A stretch of 64,000 nucleotides of DNA from positions 132,557 through 196,556 of the forward strand of contig CAZEPJ010000002.1 of assembly GCA_964514105.1 (NCBI GenBank), in the 5' to 3' direction. The notes beneath the pieces are model-generated. The model worked only from the letters and a program-made list of their open reading frames with translations. It ran no database searches and was not told the DNA's origin. Below are positions 1 to 8,545 of this stretch, piece after piece. Made by a program: the position numbers and the translations under genes. The stretch is from CAZEPJ01 sp964514105. Lineage in GTDB: Bacteria; Desulfobacterota; Desulfocorpusculales; Desulfocorpusculum. Each line of letters starts with the position of its first letter. Positions within the stretch are counted from its first letter, which is position 1.

Positions 1-630
1 CACCAGGACCGCCCTCGAACCGTACAGCGGGGGAAGGATGGCGGCGATATCCGCCATGTTGAGCGACCCGGTCATGATGTACAGATACCCGACACCCAGC
101 AGATAGAAGCAGGCGCCTATGGTGCCCATGAAAACGTAATGGAGGCTGGAGAGGGGGGCGCGATCCTTTCCCATGGCGATGAGGGCGTAGGCGGTGATGG
201 AGGCGATCTCCAGGAGCACGTACAGGTTGAAGGCGTCGCCGGTGATGACGATCCCCAGGAGGCCCGTCACAAGCAGCACCATGAGGCCGTATATGGGCCC
301 CACCCTGTCCGGGAACTCCGCCTTCACGTCTCCGCCGCTGGCCAGGAGCGCCAGGAATGCGATGACGGCGACGGCGACGAGCACGGGTGCATTGAGGTGG
401 TCCACCACGTACACGATGCCCCAGGGCTCGGGCCAGCCGCCCAGGCGGTACGTGAAGGTCCCCTGGGACACCACCCGCCCCAGGATGAGGACGGAGGCCC
501 CCGTTGCGATCCCCACGCCCGTCAATGCGATGGGGTGGCAGAGGCGGCGGTCCAGCCACCCCCCGGCCACGGCGAGGAACGCCGACAGCAGGGGAGCGAC
601 CACGACTAGGGCGGGGGCGTGGGTGTCCAT
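1..630 (-). CDS. mrpD: Mrp/Mbh antiporter subunit D (NuoM/NuoN-like), 3' part beyond window
   Basis: Proton-translocating antiporter subunit of the inner membrane, homologous to NuoL/M/N of complex I. The visible 210 codons start at an ATG overlapping the end of mrpC by 25 bp and run in frame to the left window edge. They begin MDTHAPALVVVAPLLSAF, with a first hydrophobic helix at about residues 5-22, further helices, and the family's region around FNLYVLLEIASITAYALIA, which holds the conserved membrane glutamate followed by the lysine-containing GKDRAPL stretch. The preceding E-F-G-A'-B-C genes make the Mrp/Mbh assignment firm. The remaining roughly 280 residues and whatever follows lie outside. 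In Mbh-type complexes a hydrogenase or other redox module follows this subunit, so Mrp versus Mbh/Mbx/Mbs cannot be decided here. Confidence 0.88.
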   Translation of the reverse strand, partial: MDTHAPALVVVAPLLSAFLAVAGGWLDRRLCHPIALTGVGIATGASVLILGRVVSQGTFTYRLGGWPEPWGIVYVVDHLNAPVLVAVAVIAFLALLASGGDVKAEFPDRVGPIYGLMVLLVTGLLGIVITGDAFNLYVLLEIASITAYALIAMGKDRAPLSSLHYVFMGTIGACFYLLGVGYLYIMTGSLNMADIAAILPPLYGSRAVLV

Positions 631-1019
631 GTCTCCCGGATCTGCCTCAGGATCTCGTCCTCCTCCAGGGTCCCATACCGTTGGTGGACCTTGATGGAGA
701 GCGCCAGGGCCACCCCAAGGGTCGCCACGGCCACCACGATGGCCGTGAGCATGAGCACGTGGGGGAGGGGGTTGATGTAATCAGCGGCCCGGATGGCGGC
801 CGGTGCGTCCTGGCCATGGAGGATGATGGGGATCGTGGCCCCCTTCTTGGTGCCCATGGAGATATAAAAGAGGATGATGGCGGTCTGAAAGATGTTCATT
901 CCGACGATCTTCTTCACCAGATTGTTCTTGATGACGATGGCGTACAGGCCCATCATCATGAGGGCGATGTAGATCCAGTAGTTGTACTTGGCCACGACCG
1001 CGGCCAGCAATTCGCTCAT
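606..1019 (-). CDS. mrpC: Mrp/Mbh antiporter subunit C (NuoK-like)
   Basis: Small inner-membrane subunit of the Mrp/Mbh cation/proton antiporter, 137 aa against 110-130 usual for MrpC and homologous to NuoK. Three transmembrane helices are visible at about residues 15-33, 38-57 and 85-108. The NuoK-type motif GMNIFQTAIILFYI lies in the second helix. The gene starts 3 bp after the upstream MbhE/MnhB gene and overlaps mrpD, consistent with one polycistronic message and stoichiometric production. It has an unusually long C-terminal tail (about residues 115-137, charged then Pro-rich) beyond the last helix. Confidence 0.9.
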   Translation of the reverse strand: MSELLAAVVAKYNYWIYIALMMMGLYAIVIKNNLVKKIVGMNIFQTAIILFYISMGTKKGATIPIILHGQDAPAAIRAADYINPLPHVLMLTAIVVAVATLGVALALSIKVHQRYGTLEEDEILRQIRETWTPTPPP

Positions 1020-1022
1020 GCT

Positions 1023-1853
1023 CTACAGCCCCTCGTCGTGTTTCCCCTCGGAGCTCAGGTTGTAGTAGATGGAGGCCATGGTGGCCATGACGGCGATGCC
1101 CACGCCCACCTCCACCAGGAAGATCCCCAGGGAACGGGCCGCCACCCGGTCCACGGGGAACAGGTGCGACAGGGCCGCATAGTCCAGGAAGTTGGAGCCC
1201 AGCAGGAGGCAAAGGGCGCCCGTGCCGGCATACACGGAGACGCCCACGACGCTGAAGGTCGAATACACCCGCTCCCCCATCCTCGCCAAGGCCTCCTTCA
1301 TGTTGTGAGACAACGCCAGGACGATGTAACTGGCCCCGAGGATCACCCCTCCCTGAAACCCCCCTCCCGGGCTGTGATGACCGTGGGCGATCACGTACAG
1401 GGCGAACAGCTGGATGAACGGCACGAGGAACCGGCACACGGTCCTGATGATGACGTCGTGCGGGGTCCACAGCGCGTCGATCCGCTCGAGCTCCTGAAGA
1501 CCTCCCACCGGCTTTCCGCCTCTTCGCGTTCGGATGGTGACGCCGGTGAGGGTGTGTCGATACACCGTGGTGGCGGGCTCCTCCTGGCCGAAGATGCGGA
1601 TCAGGATGAAGCATGCCCATCCTGCGGCGAAGATCACCGTGGTCTCGAACATGGTGTCGAATCCGCGGTAGTCCGCCAGCAGGGAGGTCACCACGTTGGG
1701 GACGGACGTCTCCTCCAGCGACTTCTCAATGTAGCGGGGCGAGACATGCAGGCTGGCCGGGGCGCTGGGATCTCCCCATCCGGGGAAGTCCTCGGTGGCG
1801 ACGACCAGCAGGGCGCCGGACAGCAAGACGACCAGGATCCCGACGGCCTTCAA
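1023..1853 (-). CDS. MbhE-like + MnhB fusion subunit
   Basis: Membrane subunit of the antiporter, 276 aa. The N-terminal part (about residues 1-100) looks like MbhE, equivalent to the C-terminal piece of MrpA: a first helix LKAVGILVVLLSGALLVVAT, then the conserved region around ADYRGFDTMFETTVIFAAG. The C-terminal part (about 130-276) is a MnhB domain, with RFLVPFIQLFALYVIAHGH and the HHSPGGGFQGGVILGA signature of MrpB/MnhB. Mbh and many Mrp systems encode these as separate proteins, so this is a fusion. I place the start at a TTG (1853) whose TTGA overlaps the stop of the preceding gene and which has a GAGGAGG ribosome-binding site 7-8 nt upstream. The longer ATG-started frame would read through the preceding gene out of frame. 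Confidence 0.82.
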   Translation of the reverse strand: MKAVGILVVLLSGALLVVATEDFPGWGDPSAPASLHVSPRYIEKSLEETSVPNVVTSLLADYRGFDTMFETTVIFAAGWACFILIRIFGQEEPATTVYRHTLTGVTIRTRRGGKPVGGLQELERIDALWTPHDVIIRTVCRFLVPFIQLFALYVIAHGHHSPGGGFQGGVILGASYIVLALSHNMKEALARMGERVYSTFSVVGVSVYAGTGALCLLLGSNFLDYAALSHLFPVDRVAARSLGIFLVEVGVGIAVMATMASIYYNLSSEGKHDEGL

Positions 1854-2095
1854 TCCTTCGTCCTCCTCGTCGTCCGGAAGACCGCAGCCACGAAGAAGAC
1901 CGTGCTCACCCCGGCCCCGACCGACGCCTCGGTGAAGGCCACATCCACCGCCCCCATGATGGACCACAGCAGGCACATCATGAAGCTGTATGCGCCGAAC
2001 AGGATGGCCGCCCCCAGGAGATCTCGGACCATGACCGCCCCCAGGCCGCACGCCACCACCAGGGTGAGAATGAGCAGATCCAGCTGCCAGATCAT
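1850..2095 (-). CDS. DUF4040 / MbhD-like antiporter subunit (MrpA C-terminal module)
   Basis: An 81-aa membrane protein with two to three helices (about residues 5-22, 27-48 and 55-72). It carries the DUF4040 pattern of MbhD, the part of MrpA that is split off in Mbh-type operons: RDLLGAAILFGAYSFMMCLL, then VDVAFTEASVGAG. That second motif, with an acidic residue in a short helix, is highly conserved in MbhD/MrpA. The start ATG overlaps the mrpG stop (ATGA), and its own stop overlaps the TTG of the next gene. No full-length MrpA is present in the visible operon, as expected when its C-terminal modules are separate genes. Confidence 0.85.
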   Translation of the reverse strand: MIWQLDLLILTLVVACGLGAVMVRDLLGAAILFGAYSFMMCLLWSIMGAVDVAFTEASVGAGVSTVFFVAAVFRTTRRTKD

Positions 2096-2424
2096 TGCGG
2101 CCACCTCCCCGGCTCTCCCTTGCTCCACGGGACCAACCCCGCCCTGACCCCGGCGTCCACGATGGCGTGGGTTGCCGTGGGGCTGGTCAGGAAGACGAGC
2201 ACCGCCACCAGGAGGACCTTGAGGCTGGTCAGGACGGTCTCCCAAGACAGGGGATGGAGGTTGTGCAGGGCCACGGCAAGGGTCATCAGAAGGGCCCCCA
2301 TGGTGTCGAGTTTGCCGGCGGGGTGCAGGCGCGAGTAAAAGTCCGGAAACCGGAGAATCCCCACGGTGCCGCCCGCGAAGAAAATCAACCCGAGGACCAG
2401 GAAGACCGTCACGACTTCATTCAT
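2092..2424 (-). CDS. mrpG: Mrp/Mbh antiporter subunit G
   Basis: Inner-membrane subunit MnhG/MrpG of about 110 aa, within the family's normal size. Helix 1 is VTVFLVLGLIFFAGGTVGIL, followed by the diagnostic RFPDFYSRLHPAGKLDTMGA motif, then two more helices ending in the conserved LTSPTATHAI segment that marks MrpG. I choose the ATG at 2424, which has GGGGGAG 8 nt upstream, over an in-frame GTG three codons earlier whose spacing to that site would be too short. It overlaps the next gene by 4 bp (ATGA) and lies 40 bp after mrpF. Confidence 0.92.
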   Translation of the reverse strand: MNEVVTVFLVLGLIFFAGGTVGILRFPDFYSRLHPAGKLDTMGALLMTLAVALHNLHPLSWETVLTSLKVLLVAVLVFLTSPTATHAIVDAGVRAGLVPWSKGEPGRWPQ

Positions 2425-2464
2425 GTCGGGCACTCCCCCCTGCGCCGCAATGTCCCCTCCGCCC

Positions 2465-2743
2465 TCATCCCTCGTGCAGCCCCTTTCGCTTCTGGAAATA
2501 CCTCGAGGCCGCCAGGACCGCGATGAAGTTGAGAAGGGCGTACGCCAGGGCGATATCCACGAACATATCCTCCCGGTGGTAAAGCATGCCGATCAGGAGG
2601 AGGAGCACCGTGGTCTTGCTCCCGATGGCGTTGACCCCCAGCAATCGATCGAGAACCGTGGGCCCGAGGACGGCTCGATAGAGCGACAGGACCATCAGAA
2701 GGCCCAGGCAAACCCCCGTCCAGAGAAAGACCGAGTCCATCAT
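2465..2743 (-). CDS. mrpF: Mrp/Mbh antiporter subunit F
   Basis: MrpF/MnhF-type membrane subunit, 92 aa with three helices, as in the family. The central motif LYRAVLGPTVLDRLLGVNAIGSK matches the MrpF signature (RxxxGPTxxDRxxxxN). The last helix contains DIALAYALLNFIAVLAAS, followed by a short basic tail. Its start overlaps the stop of mrpE by 4 bp (ATGA). The subunit is needed for assembly of the hetero-oligomeric antiporter in characterised Mrp systems; the transported cation cannot be read from the sequence. Confidence 0.92.
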   Translation of the reverse strand: MMDSVFLWTGVCLGLLMVLSLYRAVLGPTVLDRLLGVNAIGSKTTVLLLLIGMLYHREDMFVDIALAYALLNFIAVLAASRYFQKRKGLHEG

Positions 2744-3228
2744 CTCTCACCGAAGACCGCGGCGATTCGGCTTTCCATCTCACCCGGAAGGGAGTCCGCC
2801 GATTGGGCGTCGATGGCATGCACTTGGAAGTCCCCATCCAGGGACACGTACACCGTGATGGTCCCCGGCGTCAAGGTGATGGAGTTGGCGAAGGTCACCC
2901 TTGCCACCTCGCCCTGAAGCGCGCTCCGGAACCGCAGGATGCGCGGATCGATGATCTCTTTCATCCGGGGATGAAAGGTCAGATACAGGATATGCAGGCT
3001 GCTGAGAAAGATCTGCCACAAGAGCCAGGGGATGTAGGCCAGAAACCGGGCCGCAAGGCGGACCCCTCCCCCGGAGCCAGGCGGGGCGGCCAGGAGGTCG
3101 CCGGAAAAACGGCTCACCAAGGCGCTGGACAACAGCCCCAGGCTCAGGTGAAAGGCGTCCAGCCGGCCCGAGAGGGGAATCCAGACGGCGAACATCAGCA
3201 GGGTCGTGCCGAGGAACCGGGCCGACAT
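2740..3228 (-). CDS. mrpE: Mrp/Mbh antiporter subunit E
   Basis: MrpE/MnhE-type subunit, 162 aa, the first gene of the visible antiporter operon. There are two N-terminal helices (about residues 5-20 and 25-40), a third around FLAYIPWLLWQIFLSSLHIL, and then a soluble domain. That domain contains the family hallmark TFANSITLTPGTITVYV followed by FQVHAIDA, typical of MrpE C-termini. The start is placed at the ATG beginning MSARFLGTT. Upstream in-frame codons are Gly/Arg-rich and lack similarity, so the longer open frame is not used. Confidence 0.9.
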   Translation of the reverse strand: MSARFLGTTLLMFAVWIPLSGRLDAFHLSLGLLSSALVSRFSGDLLAAPPGSGGGVRLAARFLAYIPWLLWQIFLSSLHILYLTFHPRMKEIIDPRILRFRSALQGEVARVTFANSITLTPGTITVYVSLDGDFQVHAIDAQSADSLPGEMESRIAAVFGER

Positions 3229-3310
3229 GCAGGCCTCCACTTGGCGTTCATAGGCTGAGCCGCATCGAGCCCCCGGGGAGGCCTCCCATCCACCGGCTCC
3301 CCCGCCCCCC

Positions 3311-4501
3311 TCACGTGACCGGGACTCGAACGGTGAGGGTCGTTCCCACCCCCAGCTCCGTGTCCAGACGGATATCCCCACCCAGGTTCTTCACGATGTT
3401 GTGGCAAATGGGAAGACCCAGCCCCGTGCCCTTGCCCGGGGCCTTGGTGGTGAACAACAGATCGAAGACCTTCTCCCTGTTGTCGGGAGCGATCCCCGTC
3501 CCGTCGTCCGTCACCTCGATTTCCAGGAATCCCTCGATCCGCCGCGCCCGCACCGTGATGCGCCCCCCCGAGTCCCGCTTCTCCCGCACGGCGTCGATGG
3601 CGTTGGTGAGGAGGTTGACGAGGACTTGCTCGAGCATCTTGCGGTCCGAACACACCTCGAGTCCGTGCTCGGGGACGTCCACCACGATCTCCACAGCGGA
3701 GCCCTTGAGCGCCGGCCTCACCAGGGTCAGACACGATGCGAGCAGGTCACGCACCTCCATGGGGGCCTTTTGGGGAAGCGATTCCCGCACGAACCCGAGG
3801 AGTTGGTGCGTGATGGTGCGGCACCGTGCCACCTGCCCCTCCACCTCCTCCATGGCCTTTGCCAGCTCCAGCCGATCCCCCTCTTGCAGAGCGCCGGCCC
3901 GCCGGATAACCCCCCCCGCCCAGCCCGCGACCTCCTGGATGACGGCCAAGGGGTTGTTGACCTCGTGGGCGATGCCGGCGGCGAGCCGTCCGATGCCAGC
4001 CAGCCTGTCGATCCGGACCAGTTCCTCCTGGACCCGTTTCCAGACGGTGATGTCCTGGCAGATCCCGACGCTCCCCACGCCCAGCCCGCTCCTGTTGACC
4101 AGGCGCGTCAGCGAGACGTTGCAGTAGACCACCCCCCCGTTCTTGCGGCGAAAGGGGATGTCAGGCCCCGCCGCCCCCCCGTCACGCTGGGCCGCCGCCA
4201 TGAGCGCCTCGAAGGCCTCCGGATCCGAGGCGAGTTGAGAGGCCCTCATTCCCGCCACATCCGCCAAGCTGTAGCCCAGGATCCGCTCCCCGCCGCGGTT
4301 GACGGACACCAGCATCCCTTCCACATCCGCGGTGAAGATGATGTCGCTGGCGTTTTGAAGGATGCACTGGAGATAAGCCCTCGCCTGGTCCAACTCGCCC
4401 CTGTACCTGCGGATCTCCTGCAACAGGCTCCGGCGATGGGCTTCATCGCCCCGTTGTGCGAATCCCATCCGATGATCCCAACGGCCTTTCACCGTCCACA
4501 A
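3311..4501 (-). CDS. PAS-domain sensor histidine kinase (soluble)
   Basis: Two-component sensor kinase of up to 396 aa with no transmembrane segment, so probably cytoplasmic. A short coiled coil (residues 20-45) precedes a PAS domain (about 45-155, beginning CILQNASDIIFTADVEGML). The HisKA dimerisation helix has phospho-acceptor His179 in GIAHEVNNPLAV. A HATPase_c domain shows the N box (NLLTNAIDAV), G1 (DDGTGIA) and G2 (GKGTGLGLPI). The HExNNP type of H box is typical of NtrB-like kinases. The stand-alone receiver at 4593-5090 lies immediately upstream on the same strand and is the likely partner. The exact start is uncertain; a Met at residue 12 is an alternative. Confidence 0.88.
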   Translation of the reverse strand: MWTVKGRWDHRMGFAQRGDEAHRRSLLQEIRRYRGELDQARAYLQCILQNASDIIFTADVEGMLVSVNRGGERILGYSLADVAGMRASQLASDPEAFEALMAAAQRDGGAAGPDIPFRRKNGGVVYCNVSLTRLVNRSGLGVGSVGICQDITVWKRVQEELVRIDRLAGIGRLAAGIAHEVNNPLAVIQEVAGWAGGVIRRAGALQEGDRLELAKAMEEVEGQVARCRTITHQLLGFVRESLPQKAPMEVRDLLASCLTLVRPALKGSAVEIVVDVPEHGLEVCSDRKMLEQVLVNLLTNAIDAVREKRDSGGRITVRARRIEGFLEIEVTDDGTGIAPDNREKVFDLLFTTKAPGKGTGLGLPICHNIVKNLGGDIRLDTELGVGTTLTVRVPVT

Positions 4502-4592
4502 GGGAAGGGGCGAGGATCGTCTCCGTCATCTGATGACCCGAGGCCCTGCCTGCTCGAGACAGCCCGAGGAAACCAAAGGCGGATCCGCTTCC

Positions 4593-5090
4593 TCAGTCTT
4601 CCATCCCCATGGCCTTTCTAACATCTTCCAGGGCGGTCTTCAAGGCCCTGGGCCCCAACCCAGCCTTGGACAGCTCCTCGACTTTTCGCTCATAGGCCTT
4701 GCCCTGGATCTCGAGCTTCTTGCCGTGCGCCTCCCGTATGCTGCGCACCAGCTCCGGATAGTCCGCCGGTTTGAGGAGATATCGAAAGGCATCCAGCTGG
4801 CCGCTCTCGAGTGCCGATTCGACCGATCCATGACCGGTCAGGACGATGCACTGAAGAAAGGGCTGGATCTCCTTGAGCTGCCGCTGGGCCGTCACGCCGT
4901 CCATCCCGGGCATCTTGAGGTCCACCACAGCCACATCAAACGGTCGTTTCTTGACGACCTCCACCGCCTCCTCCCCCGAGGCGGCGGACTCCACCGAGAA
5001 ACCCTCGTCGGCCAGTCGCTTGCCCATGTACTGCAGGAGCGACCGCTCATCGTCGACCAGGAGCACTCTGATGGCCTCGTCCGCTTTCAT
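4593..5090 (-). CDS. Response regulator, receiver domain without DNA-binding output
   Basis: A 165-aa protein with a receiver domain: acidic pocket LLVDDE (residues 11-16), phospho-acceptor Asp57 in VVDLKMPGMDG, Thr in the IVLTGHGS segment, and Lys in LLKPADYP. The C-terminal 40 residues are charged and helical (AHGKKLEIQGKAYERKVEEL) and contain no recognisable HTH or enzyme domain. It may therefore signal by protein contact, for example back to the kinase at 3311-4501, 90 bp downstream. The start is at the ATG beginning MKADEAIRVLL. The open frame continues upstream, but that part is Arg/Gly-rich and looks non-coding. Confidence 0.88.
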   Translation of the reverse strand: MKADEAIRVLLVDDERSLLQYMGKRLADEGFSVESAASGEEAVEVVKKRPFDVAVVDLKMPGMDGVTAQRQLKEIQPFLQCIVLTGHGSVESALESGQLDAFRYLLKPADYPELVRSIREAHGKKLEIQGKAYERKVEELSKAGLGPRALKTALEDVRKAMGMED

Positions 5091-5336
5091 GGTCCCTGCC
5101 CCTCCCCTTCCATCGGCTTGGGATGACGACCGGTCGTCCTCTTGCCGCATGCCTCCATCGAGCCTCGCCATGCCCACCCGGGACGCCCCGCGAGCGGGGT
5201 CATCTCCGCGGGTTCGGCTCTCGCCCCATCGGCAGGCCACCCCGGCCGCCAGGGGGTTAGAGTAGCGACATCCCCGATCCAGTGTCAACGCCCGGCCTCA
5301 CCTCCAGCCCGCGGTGGGCCGAACGCCGGGTCTGTC

Positions 5337-8300
5337 CTATTCCGCGGCCCGCCGCAGGGCCTCGAAACGCTCCCTCGCGAAGTCGAACTGGACCCAGGTA
5401 TCGAGGAGCGAGGCCAAGACCTCCCGGTACTCCTCCAGGGCCCGCCTCCGCTCTGCCCGGCCCTCCGCCCATGCCCCCAGGGCCAGATGCAGGGTCAGGA
5501 GCTTCTCCGGGCTCCCCGCCGCCTCTTTGACGAGGGCCTCGGAGCCTCGCTTGCCCAGCAGGGCCTCGGCCACGGCCCGATGCCATGGGTCCCGGGTGCG
5601 GGCCGCGAAGGCCTCCATGCAGGCCCGGGCCTCTTCCCCCCGGCCCAGGGCGCTGAGGAGAACCCCTTCCAGGATCCCCAGAGTCAGCCTCCTGGCGTTC
5701 TCCCGGCCCTCCCGCTGGAGAAAGGCTCGGGTGGAATCCAGGGCGGGCTCCCACGCCCCCTGGGCGGCCCGGAGGAAGGCCAGCTCCTCGAGGATCCTGC
5801 CGTTTTCCGGCTCGATCTGCGCGGCCTGGGCCAGCGCCTTCACGCGCTCGTCCAGGGAGATGGAGTCCTTCTGCAGCGGGGCCAGGACGGCCTCGAGCTT
5901 CGTCTTGCGCCCCTCCTGCTCCTGGCGCACCTCCCGGAGGCGCTCCCGAAAGGCGTCCAGCTCGGACCGGTATCTCCCCCAGGCCAGGGCGTCTGCGGCG
6001 GCTTCCAGAAGCTGTCTTTGCAGCCCCTCCAAGCTCGCAGCGCTGAGAAAACCCTCCCAGGAATCCGCCGGGGCCACCAGCACGGCCTCCCGCAGCAGCC
6101 CCTCGGCCCCGGCCGGATCCCCCGCCTTCTGGATCCGCATGGCGCATGCCCAATGGATCCAGCTCTTTTCGGCCGGGGTGTCCCAGGCACCCAGTGCGGC
6201 CTCCCGGCTGACCCCACCTTCCAGCACCCGGGTCAGGTATCCCAGGAATTCCAGAGGAGAGCCCCAGTCGGCGGCGTTCAATTCCCGTCTGTAGGGGTTG
6301 GCCGCCAGTCGGTCCCGCCACCAGTCGATGACCAGGCACATGAACTTGGCCAGACCACCCTCCGGGTCCATGGAGACGGCCTGCCCGAAGAGCCGTCGGG
6401 CGGCCTCCTCGTCCCCGGCGCACCAGCGCATCATGGCTGCGGCCAGAACCACCGACGGGTCCGAGCTACGCTCCCGCTCCGCGTCCGCCACCCTGGCGGC
6501 CTCGGCCCACCGTCCCTGGCGGGCCTCCCCTCGAATCCGCTTCAGCCGCGCCTCCAGGGCGAAGTCCTGGATGCCGTTCCACTTCACTTGGCCGGCCCGC
6601 AACTCCTCCAGAAAGGCCGCCGCCTTGGTGATGGGGAGCACCATGGCCAGATGCCACAGGGGGGTGACCGTGGGGAGCAGTCCCTGGGCGCGCTCGGTGG
6701 CCACGCCCGAGGCGATGCCGATGACCGTGCCACGGCCGTCGATGACCGGACCTCCGCTGTTCCCTCCGTACAGCGACGCGTCGATCTGGATGGCGTCCTC
6801 GAACGAACGCCGGACGCTGCCGCGGGTCACGCTGACGCTGACGTCCGCCGCCTGGGTTCGGCTGCCCAGGGGGAAACCAAGCGTGATGATCCGCGACAGC
6901 CTGGGGATGGTTCGCGCGTCCAATCCCTGGGCCAGGGGCAGGGGCCGAAGTCCCTCCGGGATCGGGAAGACGCGCAGCACCGCGAAGTCGTCCTTCAGGG
7001 GCGAGGAGATGAGCTGGCGGGTGGCGGTGGGGTGTCTCGCGACCCCTGCGATCTCCACACCGGGGGTCCCCTGGCTTCGGAATGCGGATTCCAGGAAGTA
7101 CAGGTCGGCCAAATCGGGGCTCTCGATGAAACCCGCGGATCGGTTGAAGGCCCTGGATCCCTCGAACCAGAGATAGACCCGATATTCCAGCTCGGGGGAT
7201 CGCCCCGCCTCCTTGAGATGCCTGGCCACGGCCTGAAATGCCCCATCCTCCAGCCACGGGCACGCCACGTGGCGACTGGTCAGGAGGTGCCCATTTCGGT
7301 CCGCCAGGAAGGCGGTGCCTTCGGAGCGGTTCTCGTAGGCCGTCTGATTGCCGTCCTTGATCCGGTAGTGGACCAGGACGAAGGCGATGGACGGGGCGTA
7401 CCGGCTGGCGTACTCCTCCGAGATATCCGGCGGACCCGATCGACGAACGATCAGCGCCAAGCCCACCGCGAGCAGCAGCACGGCCAGGAGGCCGACCGCC
7501 GTGCCCGTCCACCCGATCCCGGCCCATGGGCGTCCGGGCCGAGGCCCGGGACCGGCCATCTCCAGCCCCCGCCGCTGGGCCTCCCGGATCTGCCCGTCGC
7601 CGATGCCCTTTAGGGCCGCCGCCACATCCCCGGCGTTGCGCGGCCTCAGATCCGGGTCCTCGGCCAGCATGGTCCTCAGGAGGACCCGGACTTCGTGAGG
7701 GACCGCCAACTGCTCCACCCGGGCCGCCGGGTCGTCGATCTCGAACTCCCCCGTGAGGATCTCAACGAAGATCTTCCCCAGGGACCAGATGTCGCTTCGG
7801 GTGTCCAGGGGCCGCCGGTTCACGATGTCCGGATGACATGACAGCAGGTGCCTCAGCATGGGCGGAGGGCGGTCGAGCTTGGGGTTGAGGAAGCGGGACA
7901 GCTTGTAGTCGATCTTGATCTGGAAACGGCCGTCCTCTGTCCGGAGCACCATGACGTCGTTGAGCGTCAGGTGGGGGATCAGGTGCCCCGCCGAGTGGAG
8001 GATCTCCACCCCCGTCAGGATCTGTCTAAAGACGTCGAAGGCCGTCCGGTAGTCGTCCAAGGCGCCGGAACGGGCCAGATCTCCCCAGTTCTCGGCATCG
8101 ATCCATTCGCTCACCCGATACCAGACCCCGTCCGACGACTGCCGGATGTCCAGGTGCCGGACGAAGCGCCCCTCCGGGAGCTTCCTCAGCGCCTCCAGCT
8201 CCCGCTTGAGCCGCGCGGCCACGGCTTCGTCCACCGCGGACTGGCGGGTGAACAGCCGGATCATAACGGGCTGCGCCTCCCCGGCGGCCCGTGCGCGGCA

Positions 8301-8477
8301 CAGGATGCTCGCGTGCCCCTCGTGAAGGATGACCTCGATCTGGTATTCGTCGATGTGCGTGCGGCCCCTGCCCACCTCGTTGCCGCACGAGGGGCACTGG
8401 GTGACGTCCTCTGCCAGCAACTGCCCGCAACGGTAGCAGAGCTTCACGTGCCGCCCCCCGGTCCGGGCCTCAACCAT
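5337..8477 (-). CDS. Zinc-ribbon / pseudokinase / trypsin-like protease / helical-repeat membrane protein
   Basis: A 1046-aa multidomain protein. Residues 14-31 form a zinc ribbon (C14, C17, C28, C31). Residues about 45-295 have a protein-kinase fold but lack the catalytic elements: the HRD loop reads HLTLND (169-174), the DFG position reads IDYKLSR (189-195), and the usual VAIK lysine region is VMIRLF. The late-lobe pattern DTRSDIWSLGKIFVEILTG is intact. A single transmembrane helix lies at about 323-345. Residues 375-620 are a trypsin/DegP-like protease with an apparently complete triad: His403 (TSRHVACP), Asp497 (KDDFAVL) and Ser574 (GGNSGGPV). The C-terminal 400 residues are TPR-like helical repeats. 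Protease and repeats would face the periplasm if the kinase part is cytoplasmic. An in-frame GTG 10 codons downstream (HVKLCYRCG) is an alternative start. Confidence 0.8.
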   Translation of the reverse strand: MVEARTGGRHVKLCYRCGQLLAEDVTQCPSCGNEVGRGRTHIDEYQIEVILHEGHASILCRARAAGEAQPVMIRLFTRQSAVDEAVAARLKRELEALRKLPEGRFVRHLDIRQSSDGVWYRVSEWIDAENWGDLARSGALDDYRTAFDVFRQILTGVEILHSAGHLIPHLTLNDVMVLRTEDGRFQIKIDYKLSRFLNPKLDRPPPMLRHLLSCHPDIVNRRPLDTRSDIWSLGKIFVEILTGEFEIDDPAARVEQLAVPHEVRVLLRTMLAEDPDLRPRNAGDVAAALKGIGDGQIREAQRRGLEMAGPGPRPGRPWAGIGWTGTAVGLLAVLLLAVGLALIVRRSGPPDISEEYASRYAPSIAFVLVHYRIKDGNQTAYENRSEGTAFLADRNGHLLTSRHVACPWLEDGAFQAVARHLKEAGRSPELEYRVYLWFEGSRAFNRSAGFIESPDLADLYFLESAFRSQGTPGVEIAGVARHPTATRQLISSPLKDDFAVLRVFPIPEGLRPLPLAQGLDARTIPRLSRIITLGFPLGSRTQAADVSVSVTRGSVRRSFEDAIQIDASLYGGNSGGPVIDGRGTVIGIASGVATERAQGLLPTVTPLWHLAMVLPITKAAAFLEELRAGQVKWNGIQDFALEARLKRIRGEARQGRWAEAARVADAERERSSDPSVVLAAAMMRWCAGDEEAARRLFGQAVSMDPEGGLAKFMCLVIDWWRDRLAANPYRRELNAADWGSPLEFLGYLTRVLEGGVSREAALGAWDTPAEKSWIHWACAMRIQKAGDPAGAEGLLREAVLVAPADSWEGFLSAASLEGLQRQLLEAAADALAWGRYRSELDAFRERLREVRQEQEGRKTKLEAVLAPLQKDSISLDERVKALAQAAQIEPENGRILEELAFLRAAQGAWEPALDSTRAFLQREGRENARRLTLGILEGVLLSALGRGEEARACMEAFAARTRDPWHRAVAEALLGKRGSEALVKEAAGSPEKLLTLHLALGAWAEGRAERRRALEEYREVLASLLDTWVQFDFARERFEALRRAAE

Positions 8478-8516
8478 CCTAACTATCCGATGAGACTGCC
8501 TTTATTTGCCAGCTAG

Positions 8517-8545
8517 AGCGTAGATGGTTGCAGCGGGGATGTCAA
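8517..8545 (-). promoter_or_regulatory. Candidate sigma-70 promoter for the pseudokinase-protease gene
   Basis: On the minus strand, TTGACA (8545-8540) is followed after 17 bp by TACGCT (8522-8517). The -35 is a perfect consensus and the -10 matches 3 of 6 positions. It lies about 40 bp upstream of the start at 8477, a plausible leader length. Confidence 0.4.

Noticed and set aside
504..2147. Long plus-strand open frame opposite the antiporter operon
   Set aside because: Shadow of the minus-strand Mrp/Mbh genes in GC-rich DNA; His/Asp/Gly-rich translation with no domain.
5142..7613. 823-codon plus-strand frame opposite the pseudokinase-protease gene
   Set aside because: Antisense shadow; the minus frame has clear zinc ribbon, kinase-fold and protease motifs.
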